A stretch of DNA of 64,000 bases from assembly GCA_019636755.1 (NCBI GenBank), contig JAHBWZ010000009.1, forward strand, positions 62,001 through 126,000, given 5' to 3'. The notes beneath the pieces were generated by a model. The model worked only from the letters and a program-made list of their open reading frames with translations. It was not told where the DNA came from and ran no database searches. Of the stretch, positions 8,839-18,555 are shown in pieces. The stretch's first letter is position 1, and every line of letters starts with the position of its first letter. A program made the translations under genes and the position numbers. Origin of the DNA: Phycisphaeraceae bacterium. GTDB lineage: Bacteria > Planctomycetota > Phycisphaerae > Phycisphaerales > SM1A02.

Positions 8839-9722
8839 GCGCGCATCGTACGCCAGAGCGCGACGAACGCCTGAGGCGACAGTTCCTCCGGACGCTGGCC
8901 CGGCCGGATGCCCGGCGGCCACGGCGGACCGGCACCCTCGCCGTGTGTCTCTGCGCCGCCCGGTGCCGGGCCCGGCGTCCGATCGCGAAGGATGCGACCG
9001 AGTGTCTTCCGCCGCTGTGAGAAGAGGCCCGCGACGAAGCGCGCATACGACTCCGGATCATCGACGCCCGCCGCCGCGCGATCGGGGCGGATCGCCACCA
9101 TCGCGCTCTCCACCTTCGGCGGCGGCCAGAACGCACCGGGCGGCAGCGTGCAGAGTCGCCGCACGTCCGCGAACGTCTGCACCAGGATCCCGAGCGTGCC
9201 GGCCGCACGACTCCCCGGGGCGGCCGTCAGCCGATCGGCCACCTCGCGCTGCACGGTGACGAAGAGGCCGTGACAGGACGCGTGATGGAGCACCAGCGTC
9301 GCGATGAGCGGACTCGCGATCGCATAGGGCAGGTTCGCGACCAGTCGGAACGCGCGGCCGCGGAGCGCTTCGACGATCGCGGGCGCCAGCGCGCGCCCGG
9401 CGGCAAGGCAGTCCCCGGCGACCAGGGTGAACCGATCCGGCGCCGCGTCGCCGAGGCGCTCGACCATGCGATCTTCGATCAGGCCGCACAGGTCACGGTC
9501 GATCTCGCTCGCGATGACGACCGCACCGGCGTCGAGCAGCGCCTCGGTCAGCGTGCCGGTGCCCGGACCCACCTCCAGGATCACCTCGCCGGGCACGATC
9601 TCCGCCGCCTGCACCAGCCGCTGCACGAGGCGCGGATCATGCAGGAAGTTCTGGCCGAATCGATGGCGGGGCGAAAGGCCCCTCGCCGCGAGAAGCCGGC
9701 GGATCTCCGCAAGGGTCTGCAC
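8835..9722 (-). CDS. rsmA: 16S rRNA (adenine1518-N6/adenine1519-N6)-dimethyltransferase
   Basis: 295 residues. It dimethylates two adjacent adenines in the 3'-terminal hairpin of 16S rRNA with SAM. The motifs are complete: GQNFLHD at the N-terminus, VGPGTGTLTEALL (SAM site), the acidic SEIDRDL, DCL, and the catalytic NLPYAIASPLI; the C-terminal helical domain contains FWPPPKVESAMV and RRKTLGRIL. A low-complexity Gly/Pro stretch (about residues 250-270) is inserted near the C-terminus. It is followed by mtnP with a 4-bp overlap; efp lies 6 bp upstream on the same strand, so efp-rsmA-mtnP is probably one operon. Confidence 0.95.
   Translation of the reverse strand: MQTLAEIRRLLAARGLSPRHRFGQNFLHDPRLVQRLVQAAEIVPGEVILEVGPGTGTLTEALLDAGAVVIASEIDRDLCGLIEDRMVERLGDAAPDRFTLVAGDCLAAGRALAPAIVEALRGRAFRLVANLPYAIASPLIATLVLHHASCHGLFVTVQREVADRLTAAPGSRAAGTLGILVQTFADVRRLCTLPPGAFWPPPKVESAMVAIRPDRAAAGVDDPESYARFVAGLFSQRRKTLGRILRDRTPGPAPGGAETHGEGAGPPWPPGIRPGQRPEELSPQAFVALWRTMRA
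8845..8850 (-). promoter_or_regulatory. Possible internal -10 for mtnP (TACGAT)
   Basis: TACGAT ends 6 nt before the mtnP ATG and lies in the 3' end of rsmA. It fits the nearly leaderless pattern seen elsewhere, but being inside a coding region it may be chance. Confidence 0.35.
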
Positions 9723-9728
9723 CGATCG

Positions 9729-10304
9729 CTACGCCTTGCCGAGATACTCACCGGTCGAGGGATCGACGCGCACGACGGTGCCGACCTCGATGAACGGCGG
9801 GACACGCGTCTTCGCGCCGGTCTCCAGGGTCGCGTCCTTGAGCTGGTTCGTCGCCGTCGCACCGCGCGCCTGCCCCGCCGTATCGGTGACCTCCAGTTCG
9901 ACCACCGGCGGCAGTTCAACGGCCAGCGGTCGGCCTTCGTAGGTGGAGATCGTGATCGAGACGCCTTCCTTCAGCCACTGGCTCATCTCCGGCGTGAGGA
10001 CATCCGCATTCAGTTCGGTCTGCTCGAACGTCTCTCCGTCCATGAACACGAACGGGCCCCGGCCCTGGCCGGACGCGTCGTAGAGGTACTGGAGCGTGGC
10101 CCGCTCGATCGTGACGTCTTCCACCTTGTCCGCGGATCCGAGGCGGTGCGTCTTGATCGTGCCCGACTCCAGGTTCTTCATCTTCGCCTGCACGTACGCG
10201 GGTCCCTTGCCGGGCTTGACGTGCTCCGTGTCAAGGACCAGGTGGAGCTGGCCCTCGTGGAGCAGGACGACGTTCTTCTTGAGTTCGGTGGCCTTGAGCG
10301 GCAT
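9729..10304 (-). CDS. efp: Translation elongation factor P
   Basis: 191 residues, standard length. EF-P binds between the P and E sites and rescues ribosomes stalled at polyproline. All three OB-like domains are visible: the KOW-like domain I, an OB domain containing the PFVFMDGETFEQTEL stretch, and the C-terminal domain ending in RVDPSTGEYL. The tip loop of domain I reads VKPGKGPAY, with Lys33 at the position that is modified in many bacteria. No modification genes (epmA/epmB/earP) are in this window. A TATCCT at 10332-10337 is a plausible -10, giving a leader of about 20 nt. Confidence 0.95.
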   Translation of the reverse strand: MPLKATELKKNVVLLHEGQLHLVLDTEHVKPGKGPAYVQAKMKNLESGTIKTHRLGSADKVEDVTIERATLQYLYDASGQGRGPFVFMDGETFEQTELNADVLTPEMSQWLKEGVSITISTYEGRPLAVELPPVVELEVTDTAGQARGATATNQLKDATLETGAKTRVPPFIEVGTVVRVDPSTGEYLGKA

Positions 10305-10483
10305 GGCGGGTGGACTCCGGCGAAACGGCGGAGGATACCTCGGACCGGATGGTGGTGCCGCCCGTGTGCCGCGGCGGCGGTGCCACCGCCGCGGCCACCG
10401 CTTGCCTTCCCACCCCGGCGCGCCAAAGCTCCCCGCTTCCCGTGACGCCGCTCGACTCCGCCGTCCGCTCAGCCCGCGCCGCC

Positions 10484-11797
10484 ATGGCGTCGTTCCATCC
10501 GCGGTCCATGCCCCGGATGGCGCGGAAGCACTACGCGCGGGAGATGACCGCGTGCGGATTCCAGTCGATCCTCTTCGGCGCGGTCGACGGCATGATCGCG
10601 GGCATCGTCGCGAAGAACGCGTTCGGCGACGTCGTGCCCGCGCACCGGCTGGACCTGGTCGTCACGCTGCTGACCGCGGTGGGCGCCTTCGCGAACGTGA
10701 CCAGTTTCTTCTGGGCGGCGGTCGGTCACGGGCGGAACAAGATCCGCCTGCTCGTCACCCTGCAGGCCCTGGCGATCATCGCGGTGGCGCAGGTGGCCCT
10801 GGCGCCGCGGACCGCGTTCGGCCTGGGCATGCTGGTGGTCGGCGTGCTCATCGCGGGAACCGCCTGGTCGGGCATCGTGACGACGCGGGCGGCGATCTGG
10901 CGGGCGAACTTCCCGGTCGAGGCGCGGGCCCGGCTGACCGGGAAGATCGCCACCGTGCAGTCGATGGTGGTCGCCGGAACCGGGCTCGGCATCGGCGCGG
11001 CCATGAAGGCGGACGCCGGGAACTTTCCGTACGTCTTCGGTGGTGCCGCGTTCTTCGGACTGATCGCGGCGCTGCTCTACCGCCGGATGCGCATGCGCGG
11101 CGCACCGCGCCTTGCCCGGCTGGAGCGTGACTCGGGCCGCTCGCTCGCCATCGCCTCGCCGCTCACGGCGTGGCGGATCCTCCGCGACGACCGACCCTAC
11201 CGCGGATTCATGGGCGCGATGTTCCTCTTCGGAACGGGGAACGTGGTCACCAACGCGCCGCTGGTCATCCTGCTCAAGGACCAGTTCGGGTATGCCTACC
11301 TGAAGGGCATCCTGGTCACGACGGTGATCCCGGTGCTGCTCATCCCGATCGTGGTCCCGATCTGGTCCCGCCTGCTGGATCGCGTGCATGTCATCACCTT
11401 CCGGGCGATCCATGCATGGGCCTTCACGGCGGCCAGCCTGCTCATGTTCTTCGCCGCCCTCTGGCACCTGCACGCACTCATGTGGGTGAGTTCGATCTTC
11501 AAGGGCGCCGCCTTCGCCGGCGGGGCGCTGGCGTGGAACATCGGCCACCTGGACTTCGCGCCGGAGGCGAAGAGCACGCAGTACATGGGCGTGCACGTCA
11601 CCCTGGAGGGTCTGCGGGGACTCGTCGGGCCGGCCCTCGGGCTGGGCCTGTACAAGCTCTTCGAGGCCTGGCACGCCGGCGCCGGAGGCTGGGTCTTCGG
11701 CGTCGCATTCGCGCTCAACGCGCTGGGCGCGCTCTGGTTCGCGGCGCAGTCGGCGCGGCTGGGGGAGATGCGGAGGAGACGGATCGCAAGGGCTTGA
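10484..11797 (+). CDS. MFS-like multi-pass membrane transporter
   Basis: About 437 residues with some 11-12 hydrophobic segments, a central cytoplasmic basic loop (YRRMRMRGAPRLARLERD) and a halves-repeated layout typical of the major facilitator superfamily. The nearest general resemblance is to unannotated MFS proteins; no substrate motif is visible. The start is uncertain: ATG 10484 begins right before a family-like N-terminus (MARKHYAREMTACGFQ), but an in-frame ATG at 10346 would add 46 low-complexity residues. It is divergent from efp across a short gap. It may move small organic solutes; that is a guess. Confidence 0.72.
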   Translation: MASFHPRSMPRMARKHYAREMTACGFQSILFGAVDGMIAGIVAKNAFGDVVPAHRLDLVVTLLTAVGAFANVTSFFWAAVGHGRNKIRLLVTLQALAIIAVAQVALAPRTAFGLGMLVVGVLIAGTAWSGIVTTRAAIWRANFPVEARARLTGKIATVQSMVVAGTGLGIGAAMKADAGNFPYVFGGAAFFGLIAALLYRRMRMRGAPRLARLERDSGRSLAIASPLTAWRILRDDRPYRGFMGAMFLFGTGNVVTNAPLVILLKDQFGYAYLKGILVTTVIPVLLIPIVVPIWSRLLDRVHVITFRAIHAWAFTAASLLMFFAALWHLHALMWVSSIFKGAAFAGGALAWNIGHLDFAPEAKSTQYMGVHVTLEGLRGLVGPALGLGLYKLFEAWHAGAGGWVFGVAFALNALGALWFAAQSARLGEMRRRRIARA

Positions 11798-12307
11798 GTG
11801 AGGTGAGGGTACTGGAGACGACGAGGCGGCGGTCGTGTGTCATGCCTCGCGATGGCATGGCGCGATCGAGGCGTCCGGATTCGCGCCTCGGAATCGTCGC
11901 ACTTCAAGGCCTGCAGGGAGGTGCCTCGACCCGGTCGTGCGAGAAACGGCCAGTATCCTGAGGCGCCGACCGCCACTGGCACTCGCGCCAGCGACCTGTC
12001 GGTGCGCTCGCTGCGCGACACCGTGACCACAGTGTGCGAGCGCGAGTACCGCTTCGCTGAGGCAGAGCACGAGGGCAGCCGTGGGAAAGGGACGCGCCAG
12101 GCACGGGGCGGCCGGAGACCGGCTCGCGACTGCGGTCGGATGCTGTGAGCGTGGACCTGGTCCCGCGGTGATCTCACCAGTCGCTCGGGACCAGGCGCCG
12201 TGCGGTCCTTCTCGCCGTTGCCACGCCGCTGTCCATCACGGCCGTGCACGGGCCCCGACGCGTCATGCAGGGTGGACGAGCCGGTGCCCGGCCGAGCCTC
12301 ATACGGC
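11798..12307. other. Intergenic region left of the IS630 element, no gene recognised
   Basis: 510 bp with only short, Arg-rich overlapping frames on both strands. None shows a family signature or a ribosome-binding site. It probably includes the left flank and terminal repeat of the neighbouring IS630 element, whose exact end I could not fix. Confidence 0.4.
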
Positions 12308-13233
12308 TCACAGATGATCCTCCGGCGTGATCCATGAAGCTCGGCAGACGGAGCGCACCCTCGCTCGCGTCAGGCGGCGATGGCTCTCGCGTGCGGCTGC
12401 GATCAGGGCTTCCTCGCTCGCGAACACGCGGTTGCTCCAGTCGTTGTTGCGGAACCACAGCCAGAGCCGTTCGACGGGATTCAGTTCCGGCGAGTACGGC
12501 GGCAGGAACAGGGGCGTGATCCGTTTCGGCCAGCGGAGTTCCTTCGAGCAATGCCATCCTGCTCCGTCCAGGATCATCACCGCGTGCTCGCGCGGCCTGA
12601 TGTGCGACGCGGTGCGGTCGAGGAACGTCTGCATCGACTCCGTGTCCGCATGGCGGGCGACCATCGCCATCGACCATCCGCTCGCTGGTTCCACCGCCGC
12701 GAACACCCGGATGGAGCGGCGTCCGTTCTGCCTGATCACGGTCGGGCGCTTCGCCTGGACCGCCTGACGTCGGCCGGATCCTGTTTCGGATGCCGTGGCC
12801 GCGGGTGCAGACACGAGAAGCCGTTGCGTGCGAGGATGGTGTACACGGCGTTCAACGAGTGAACGACTCCGAACTCGTTCTCGAGGATGTGGCGCCGCTG
12901 CGGCCCTCGCAGCGCAGACACGCCGTCCTCGGGCGTCGCGCCGCGTCGAACGCGCGAGATGAACCTGGCCTCCTGCTCGGGCGTGAGGAATCGCGCGCGT
13001 CCCGGGGCGGTCCCGCCGCGAATGGCCTTGAGGCCGCCGTCGCGATACGCGTACGCCCACCTCTGGACGAAGGCCCGGCTCCGGCCGAGCGTCTCCGCGA
13101 TCTCGAGCGTCTCTCGACCGTCGATCGCGAGTGCGACCGCGCGCAGGCGGTCGCGCTGCAGGGCGTCCCGCTCCGCCCTGATACTTCGACCGAGCTTCTG
13201 ACGATCACCGCGACTCCGTTCGTGCACGTTCAT
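12308..13233 (-). pseudogene. IS630-family transposase with internal deletion/frameshift
   Basis: The 5' part (from ATG 13233, preceded by AGGAGG) encodes the IS630 helix-turn-helix region (LEIAETLGRSRAFVQRWAYAY and AIRGGTAPGRARFLTPEQEA). The 3' part, in another frame down to 12308, encodes the catalytic half: AVMILDGAGWH, then the LFLPPYSPELNPVERLW signature. The two halves meet near 12740-12790, where the first catalytic Asp region (usually a QDE-type motif) should be. That segment is missing, so the element has lost a catalytic residue and its frame and should be inactive. Some IS630 elements use a programmed frameshift, but the missing segment argues against that here. Confidence 0.85.
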
Positions 13234-13289
13234 ATGGCCTCCTGCCGATAGGGTCCACATCATGCACGACCGCGCGCAATCGCGCAACC

Positions 13290-13500
13290 CTGACAGGCGC
13301 CGAACGGCGCGCGAGGGTCCTCTGGGAACCGTATCAGCCCCCCCTGCGCTCGCGCACCCGCACGGAGAATCCCGTGACCACGGAAGCTTGCGTTCAGCCC
13401 CGGTCCTTGAAGGACATCGAGCGATCGCACGCGTTCGTCAGCGGCCCGGTCTGCCCACACGAGGGCCGGAGGACTCGGCGGAGTATCGTGATCTCAAGGC
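13290..13500. repeat. Member of the dispersed GC-hairpin repeat family
   Basis: Sequence around 13335-13470 (a C7-TGCGCTCGCGC hairpin arm, then a CGGTCCTTGAAGGACATCGA segment) is shared with the arrays at 41, 45, 55 and 58 kb. It sits between the IS630 element and its relic. Confidence 0.5.
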
Positions 13501-13587
13501 GATGCGACTGGCCGCGACGAGCGGCAACGGCGTCCTCATGCAGAGCCAGGTGATCGAGTTCGTGCGGGACGCCTGAGGCGCGTTCCG

Positions 13588-13695
13588 GATGATCGTCCGG
13601 CGTGATCCGCGTCGGCCCGCGGAATCCGTGCGCCCGTTGCCAGCCCGCGCCGTCCGGGACCATCACCGCCTGTTCGCGCCGCCGGTCGTCAACGC
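13588..13695 (-). mobile_element. IS630 transposase relic with internal deletion
   Basis: On the minus strand the translation reads QAVMVPDGAGWQ...GPTRITPDDH. It matches the neighbouring element's AVMILDGAGWH...WPKRITP joined directly to its C-terminal ITPEDH, as if recombination between the two ITP-coding sites removed about 70 codons. It is a dead fragment of a sister IS630 copy. Confidence 0.6.
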
Positions 13696-14228
13696 CCGGC
13701 ACAGCGTTCGAAGGCGGGCAGATGGTGGTCCGCAGACGCTGCCCGGAGCATCCGGAACGCGGACACGATGTCCTCTTCCCGGATGCCCGGAATCAGGCGA
13801 TCGTAGAGCGCGATGTTGTCCCGTTCGGAGATCACGCCGATCGCGCACGCCTCGGATCGCGTTGCCGGGACCTCCAGGTCGGCCGGATCGTGTGGATCCG
13901 GCGGGATCGGGACGCCGTACTTCACCAGCAGCGGCAGCAGCAGATCCTGGTGGCGCTGCTCGGCGCGGACGATGTTGGTGAACGGGCGGATGTCACCCAG
14001 TCGCCGGATCACCGCGCGGTAGAACGCCTCCGCACGGCGCTCATCATCCAGCGCGGCGAGGAGCGCCTCCCGCGTGGCGGGATCGAGCGTCCGTACCTCG
14101 ACATCGGCCACCGCACCGGGATTCGCGGGTGCCGTGGCAGGCGCCCCTGCAGACGACGGCTTCGAATCGATCCGGCAACCCGTCAGCGCCGCGGCAACGA
14201 CGATCATGGCGAACATGGTCTGCTTCAT
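13689..14228 (-). CDS. DUF2202 ferritin-like lipoprotein
   Basis: 179 residues. The N-terminus has a lipoprotein signal peptide with lipobox LTGC at about residue 18, so it is probably a membrane-anchored periplasmic or surface lipoprotein. The rest matches the DUF2202 family: DDERRAEAFYRAVIRRLGDIRPFTNIV, then AEQRHQDLLLPLLVKYGVP and ISERDNIALYDRLIPG. The conserved Glu/His positions of these helices resemble a di-iron ferritin-like site, but the function of the family is unknown. The start ATG 14228 fits the signal peptide. A TAGTGT near 14330 may be its -10. Confidence 0.82.
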   Translation of the reverse strand: MKQTMFAMIVVAAALTGCRIDSKPSSAGAPATAPANPGAVADVEVRTLDPATREALLAALDDERRAEAFYRAVIRRLGDIRPFTNIVRAEQRHQDLLLPLLVKYGVPIPPDPHDPADLEVPATRSEACAIGVISERDNIALYDRLIPGIREEDIVSAFRMLRAASADHHLPAFERCAGR

Positions 14229-14822
14229 GACATTTCCCGATCTGCGGCGTGCGTCCGGCCGTGGCTCGTGTCCGGATCCCGGACGGCGCGTTCCGGACCG
14301 CAGGCCCATCCTGAATCGAAGGACGACACTACACCTGCGCTTCCTGCGCAGGTACCCGGAAGCCGCCCCGGATTGAACGCGGCGCGCCGTCGCGGGCGCG
14401 CGATGGACGGGCACGCGCGCCGCGTCGCGCCGCCTTCGCAGGAGTGTTCAAGCGGTGGCGCGAACCCTCAGGCGCGTGCTCTCCGCGCTGTGGCCGGACA
14501 GATCCGTCGCCTTCTCCGACCGCCGTCGGACGTCGTACCCTCCGGCCATGGCCCGGGTATCAGGCGTGCACACGAATCACCCGAGCGACGGCTGTCCTGA
14601 CGATGGCCTCTCGTCGCGCGTTCGAGGCCCGGCCAGGGCCGCACCTGACATGCGGCCCCACAGGACACGGACCGCCGCCCCCCTCCTTCTTTCGATCGAG
14701 CATTCCCATGACGACCATCGCCCGCACGCTCATCGCCGCGCTCACGATCAGCATGATCACGCGCAGCCTGCGGATCGCCTCTATCACCTGGTCAGACGCC
14801 CGCGACAGGCCGGGCAGGTAGC
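14229..14822. other. Intergenic region, no gene recognised
   Basis: Several short frames overlap here. One begins with ATG 14548 just after a TACCCT sequence, but its translation is His/Arg-rich and unlike any family I know. I do not call it. Confidence 0.4.
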
Positions 14823-14948
14823 CCGCAGAAGACCACGAACCACACGCTTCTCCGGGAGTGGATGCGCGCGTGGGCGGACCTGGTGGAGTTCGAGGTTGTC
14901 AAGGTGATCTCCTCGGCGGCGGCGAGCGCACGGGTGACCGCGTCCTGA
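14823..14948 (+). pseudogene. C-terminal fragment resembling DUF3303 proteins
   Basis: The frame ending at TGA 14948 reads LLREWMRAWADLVEFEVVKV near its end. That resembles the last 30 residues of small DUF3303-type proteins (x-EWxxxWxDLVEFEIVPV). No start codon or N-terminal half is present in frame, so it is a leftover fragment. The family match is by eye only. Confidence 0.45.
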
Positions 14949-15054
14949 CGACGGCGGACGGGCCATGCGACGATCGATGGCCACCACCACCCGGGCAGCG
15001 TCGGGCGGCGACCGGCCGGACGGCGGCCGGGTTGTTGCGCTGCGTTGCGCCAGT

Positions 15055-15060
15055 TACCTT
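15055..15060 (+). promoter_or_regulatory. Possible promoter of the kinase gene (TTGTTG, 17 nt, TACCTT)
   Basis: TACCTT at 15055-15060 is preceded by TTGTTG at 15032-15037 with a 17-nt spacer. It would give a leader of about 60 nt before GTG 15129 or 115 nt before ATG 15180. Confidence 0.4.
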
Positions 15061-15179
15061 TGAGCAGGGACCTGTGTCCCCGCTCGCGCCGGCCCCGGCC
15101 GAGACATTGAACCGCCTGCCCGCCGGCAGTGCCAGCCGCTTCCGGAGTTCCCGCCATCGATCCATCGAACCTGTCCACC

Positions 15180-18100
15180 ATGCCTGAGGATGACCCTCCG
15201 GGCGCCAACAGCGGCGGCGCCGCCGCAGACATCGACGCCGGCGTCCTCCTCGGCGGCAGGTACAGGCTGCTCCACGTGCTCGGCAGCGGCGGGCTGGGCG
15301 TCGTGTGGCTCGCCGACCAGGTCGAGCCGGTGCGCCGCAAGGTGGCCGTGAAGCTCATCAAGCCCGGAATGGACAGCGAGCAGGTGCTGCATCGCTTCGA
15401 GGCCGAGCGCAATGCCCTCACGCTCATGAACCACCCGTCGATCGCGCGGGTGTACGACGCGGGCGTGACGGACCGCGGGCGGCCCTGGTTCGTGATGGAG
15501 TATGTGCCGGGCGACCCGATCACGAAGTTCTGCGACCGCGAGCGGCTCGACACCCGCGAGCGCCTCGAACTCTTCATCCAGGCCTGCGGCGCGGTGCAGC
15601 ACGCGCACCAGAAGTCGGTGATCCACCGCGACCTCAAGCCCTCGAACATCCTCGTCACGATGCACGAGGGCCGGCCCCTCGCGAAGGTCATCGACTTCGG
15701 CATCGCCAAGGCAACCGGCGCCGAACTGACGGAGGGGACTCTCTTCACCGAGCACGGCCAGTTGATCGGCACGCCCGAGTACATGAGCCCGGAGCAGGCG
15801 GAGATCACCGCCCTCGGCGTCGACTCGACGACCGACATCTACTCGCTCGGCGTCGTCCTGTACGAACTGCTCACGGGCGTGCTGCCGTTCGACCCCGGGA
15901 CGCTGCGGAGCAGGGGATTCGCAGAGATCCGCCGCATCATCCGCGAAGAGGATCCGCCGAAGCCGAGCACGCGCCTGCGCACGCTGGGTCCGGCCACCGA
16001 GACCGTCGGAAAGCAGCGCCGCGCCGAACCGCGGTCGCTCCAGCGGCGTCTCCGGGGCGACCTCGACTGGATCACGATGCGCGCGATGGAGAAGCAGCGC
16101 GCGCGGCGCTACCCGTCCGCCTCCGAACTCGCGGCCGACGTGCGGCGCCACCTCGACAACGAGCCGGTGCTCGCCGGGCCACCCTCGCTCGCCTACCGCG
16201 CCTCCAAACTCGTGCGCCGCCATCGCGGCGTGGTCGCGTCGGCGGCGCTGGGGCTCGTGGCGCTGCTCCTCGGCGTGGTGGGCCTCGGGTGGGGCGTGGT
16301 GCAGGCGCGGGCGCGGCAGGCCGAGGCGGTCGCGGCGCACGCCGTCGCCGAGTCCGAGGCGCAGCGCGCCCGCCAGGCCGAGGAACATGCCGAGTCCCAG
16401 CGCGGGCTGGCCGAGGCCTCGGCGGCCCGCGCCCGGGCCGAGGCGCAGCGCGCGTCGCTCGTGACGGACTTCCTGCTCAACGTGCTCGGCCTCGCCGATC
16501 CCGATGTCAGCCAGTCGCCGAACACGACCATCCAGGACCTGCTCGTGCGCGCCGGCGAGGAGGTCGGCCCCGCCCTGCGCGGCGAGCCGCGGGCCGAACT
16601 CGCCGTGCGACTGGTCCTCACGCGTTCGCTGACGATTCTCGGCGAGTACGAGGCCGCCAGGCAGCACGTCGAGCGCGCGCTGCGGCTGGGCGAGGAACTC
16701 GACGATCTCCAGCTCGCGGAGCAGGAGCGACTGCGCCAGGCGGCGCTCTGGGTGGCGATCGACTCGGGCGAGGACTGGACACCCGCTGCCATGCGGTGGT
16801 GGAGCACCTGCGAGCAGCTCCTCGGCGAGACCCGGCCCGAGCTGGCGGCGACGTTGCGCCGGCTGCGGGGCTACGCCGCACCCGCCGCCCTGGAAGGCGG
16901 CCTGGCACTCCTGCGCGAGGCGCGGCGGGTCGCCACCGACACCCTCTCGCGCGACGACCCGGCCTGGGGCCACCTCGGCGCCTACCTGCAGGCCTGCGGC
17001 TCGGGCTTCCAGGCGTACGAACTCGGCGTGGCCTGCACGGAGGCAGCGCTCGAGTGCTACAGGCGCATCCATCCCGATACGCACTCCGCGGTCGTGCGCG
17101 CCACGCTCCAGCTCCTCGAGCAGCTCCTGCGCCTCGGGCGCTTCGACGAGGCCGCCTCGCTCGCGCGCGATCAGCTTGCCCGCATCCGCCGCCTGCTCCC
17201 GCCGGACCACTGGTATGTCGCGCAGGCACACTCCAGCCTGGGCCGCGCGCTGATCGCGAAGGGCGAACTGGCCGAGGCGGAGGACCTGATTCTCAGTGCC
17301 TCCGAGCGATTCTCGGTCCTCTTCGGCCCCGCGCACGGCGCCCACTTCGAACTGGCGCTCGCGCGCATGGAACTGTACGCGGCCCAGGGGCGCGAGCCGG
17401 AGGCGGCGACGGCGCGGCGCGAGGCCGTACGCTTCCTCGCGCGCACCGAATGGTCCGCCGTGCCGGCGATGATCGGCGACCTGCTCTCGCCCGAGGCCGG
17501 CGGGATGCTCCTCGCGCTCGATGCCGACGAGGCGGCGGGCCGCCCGCCGGACGAGCAGACGGTCGAGCGGCTGCTCGCGCTGCGCCGTGGCTTCCCCGAC
17601 GACGACCCGCGCGCCGCCGTGCTCGCCGAGCCGCTGCGCCTGCGCGCCAACCGCGCCCGCGCGCGCGGCGCGGCGGACCTCGCCGAGCGCATGTTCCGCG
17701 ACGTCGTCGCGGTCTTCCGCGCGTGCGCCGAGGGGGCGCACCCCTGCAAGCTCGGCCGCGCGCTGCGGGAGTACGCCCTGCTCCTCACGGACCAGGGACG
17801 CTTCGACGAGGCGGAGGCGGCTGCGCGCGAGGCGTACGCGATCCTCCTCGCACAGCGCGGCGAGACCTACGTGTGGACGGCCGGCGCGCGCCGGCAGCTC
17901 GGACTGGCGCTCGCCGGCCGCGGTCGATACGAGGAGGCGGAGCGGCACCTCCTGGGGGCCTACCGCGCGCACCTCGCGCGCGACGGCACGGCGGGGACGC
18001 ACACGCACAACACGTTCGACGAACTCGTCGAGCGTCTGTACCTGCCCTGGCGCGGCCCGGACCACGCGGTCGCATTCGCGCTGGAAGAGCTGCGCGCCCG

Positions 18101-18506
18101 GCTTCCCGAGCCGCGCACCTCGGCGGCGTGGCTGCAGCGTGCGGTTGCGGCCGTGGTCATGGTCCCGGACCTGGAGCGCGAGGCCCGCGCGTTGGCGCAC
18201 GCGGCGACCGAGCGCTGCCTCGCGCTGGAACCGGAGGCGCCCTATCTGCACGCGCTCCTCGCCCGCGCGCTGGTTCGACTGGACCGGCCGGACGCCGCGC
18301 TCGCAGCGTGGTCGCGCGCCGCGGCGCTGGGGCGCGAGCCGGACGCGTGGGACCATGCCTTCATGGCGCTCCTGCACCACGCCGCCGCCCGACCGGCCGA
18401 CGCGGCCGCCGCCGCCGCGCGCATGCGTGAGCACGCGGCGGAACTTGAGGGCGAGGAACCGCTCCTCGCTCTGCTCATGGCCGAGGTCGAGCGCGCGGGA
18501 CGGTGA
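15180..18506 (+). CDS. Membrane Ser/Thr protein kinase with C-terminal TPR-like repeats
   Basis: 1,108 residues from ATG 15180 (GTG 15129 in the same frame is an alternative start). Cytoplasmic Hanks-type kinase domain at about residues 20-310: glycine loop LGSGGLGVVWLA, VAVKLI (ATP-binding Lys), catalytic loop HRDLKPSNI, DFGIAK, and the activation segment GTPEYMSPEQA. All catalytic residues are present. One transmembrane helix follows (VVASAALGLVALLLGVVGLGW), then an Ala/Arg/Glu coiled-coil-like stretch (RARQAEAVAAHAVAESEAQRA) and about 650 residues of TPR-like helical pairs. This is the common Planctomycetota architecture. Such genes are usually preceded by an ECF sigma factor; I found none here. 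Targets are unknown. Confidence 0.92.
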   Translation: MPEDDPPGANSGGAAADIDAGVLLGGRYRLLHVLGSGGLGVVWLADQVEPVRRKVAVKLIKPGMDSEQVLHRFEAERNALTLMNHPSIARVYDAGVTDRGRPWFVMEYVPGDPITKFCDRERLDTRERLELFIQACGAVQHAHQKSVIHRDLKPSNILVTMHEGRPLAKVIDFGIAKATGAELTEGTLFTEHGQLIGTPEYMSPEQAEITALGVDSTTDIYSLGVVLYELLTGVLPFDPGTLRSRGFAEIRRIIREEDPPKPSTRLRTLGPATETVGKQRRAEPRSLQRRLRGDLDWITMRAMEKQRARRYPSASELAADVRRHLDNEPVLAGPPSLAYRASKLVRRHRGVVASAALGLVALLLGVVGLGWGVVQARARQAEAVAAHAVAESEAQRARQAEEHAESQRGLAEASAARARAEAQRASLVTDFLLNVLGLADPDVSQSPNTTIQDLLVRAGEEVGPALRGEPRAELAVRLVLTRSLTILGEYEAARQHVERALRLGEELDDLQLAEQERLRQAALWVAIDSGEDWTPAAMRWWSTCEQLLGETRPELAATLRRLRGYAAPAALEGGLALLREARRVATDTLSRDDPAWGHLGAYLQACGSGFQAYELGVACTEAALECYRRIHPDTHSAVVRATLQLLEQLLRLGRFDEAASLARDQLARIRRLLPPDHWYVAQAHSSLGRALIAKGELAEAEDLILSASERFSVLFGPAHGAHFELALARMELYAAQGREPEAATARREAVRFLARTEWSAVPAMIGDLLSPEAGGMLLALDADEAAGRPPDEQTVERLLALRRGFPDDDPRAAVLAEPLRLRANRARARGAADLAERMFRDVVAVFRACAEGAHPCKLGRALREYALLLTDQGRFDEAEAAAREAYAILLAQRGETYVWTAGARRQLGLALAGRGRYEEAERHLLGAYRAHLARDGTAGTHTHNTFDELVERLYLPWRGPDHAVAFALEELRARLPEPRTSAAWLQRAVAAVVMVPDLEREARALAHAATERCLALEPEAPYLHALLARALVRLDRPDAALAAWSRAAALGREPDAWDHAFMALLHHAAARPADAAAAAARMREHAAELEGEEPLLALLMAEVERAGR

Positions 18507-18555
18507 TACCAGGGATAGCACAGAGGCCAGGGGCCCACCGCAGGACGAAGCAGCC

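Noticed and set aside
13900-14228. DUF2202 protein as a true ferritin or iron-storage protein
   Set aside because: The family is only ferritin-like, is membrane-anchored here, and has no proven iron storage; I kept the neutral call.
14548-14907. Leaderless small gene after TACCCT upstream of the kinase, possibly an ECF sigma factor
   Set aside because: The translation lacks sigma2/sigma4 signatures and is low complexity.
15054-18521. 1,155-codon minus-strand open frame opposite the kinase
   Set aside because: It covers the same interval as a kinase with all catalytic motifs and has no family features of its own.
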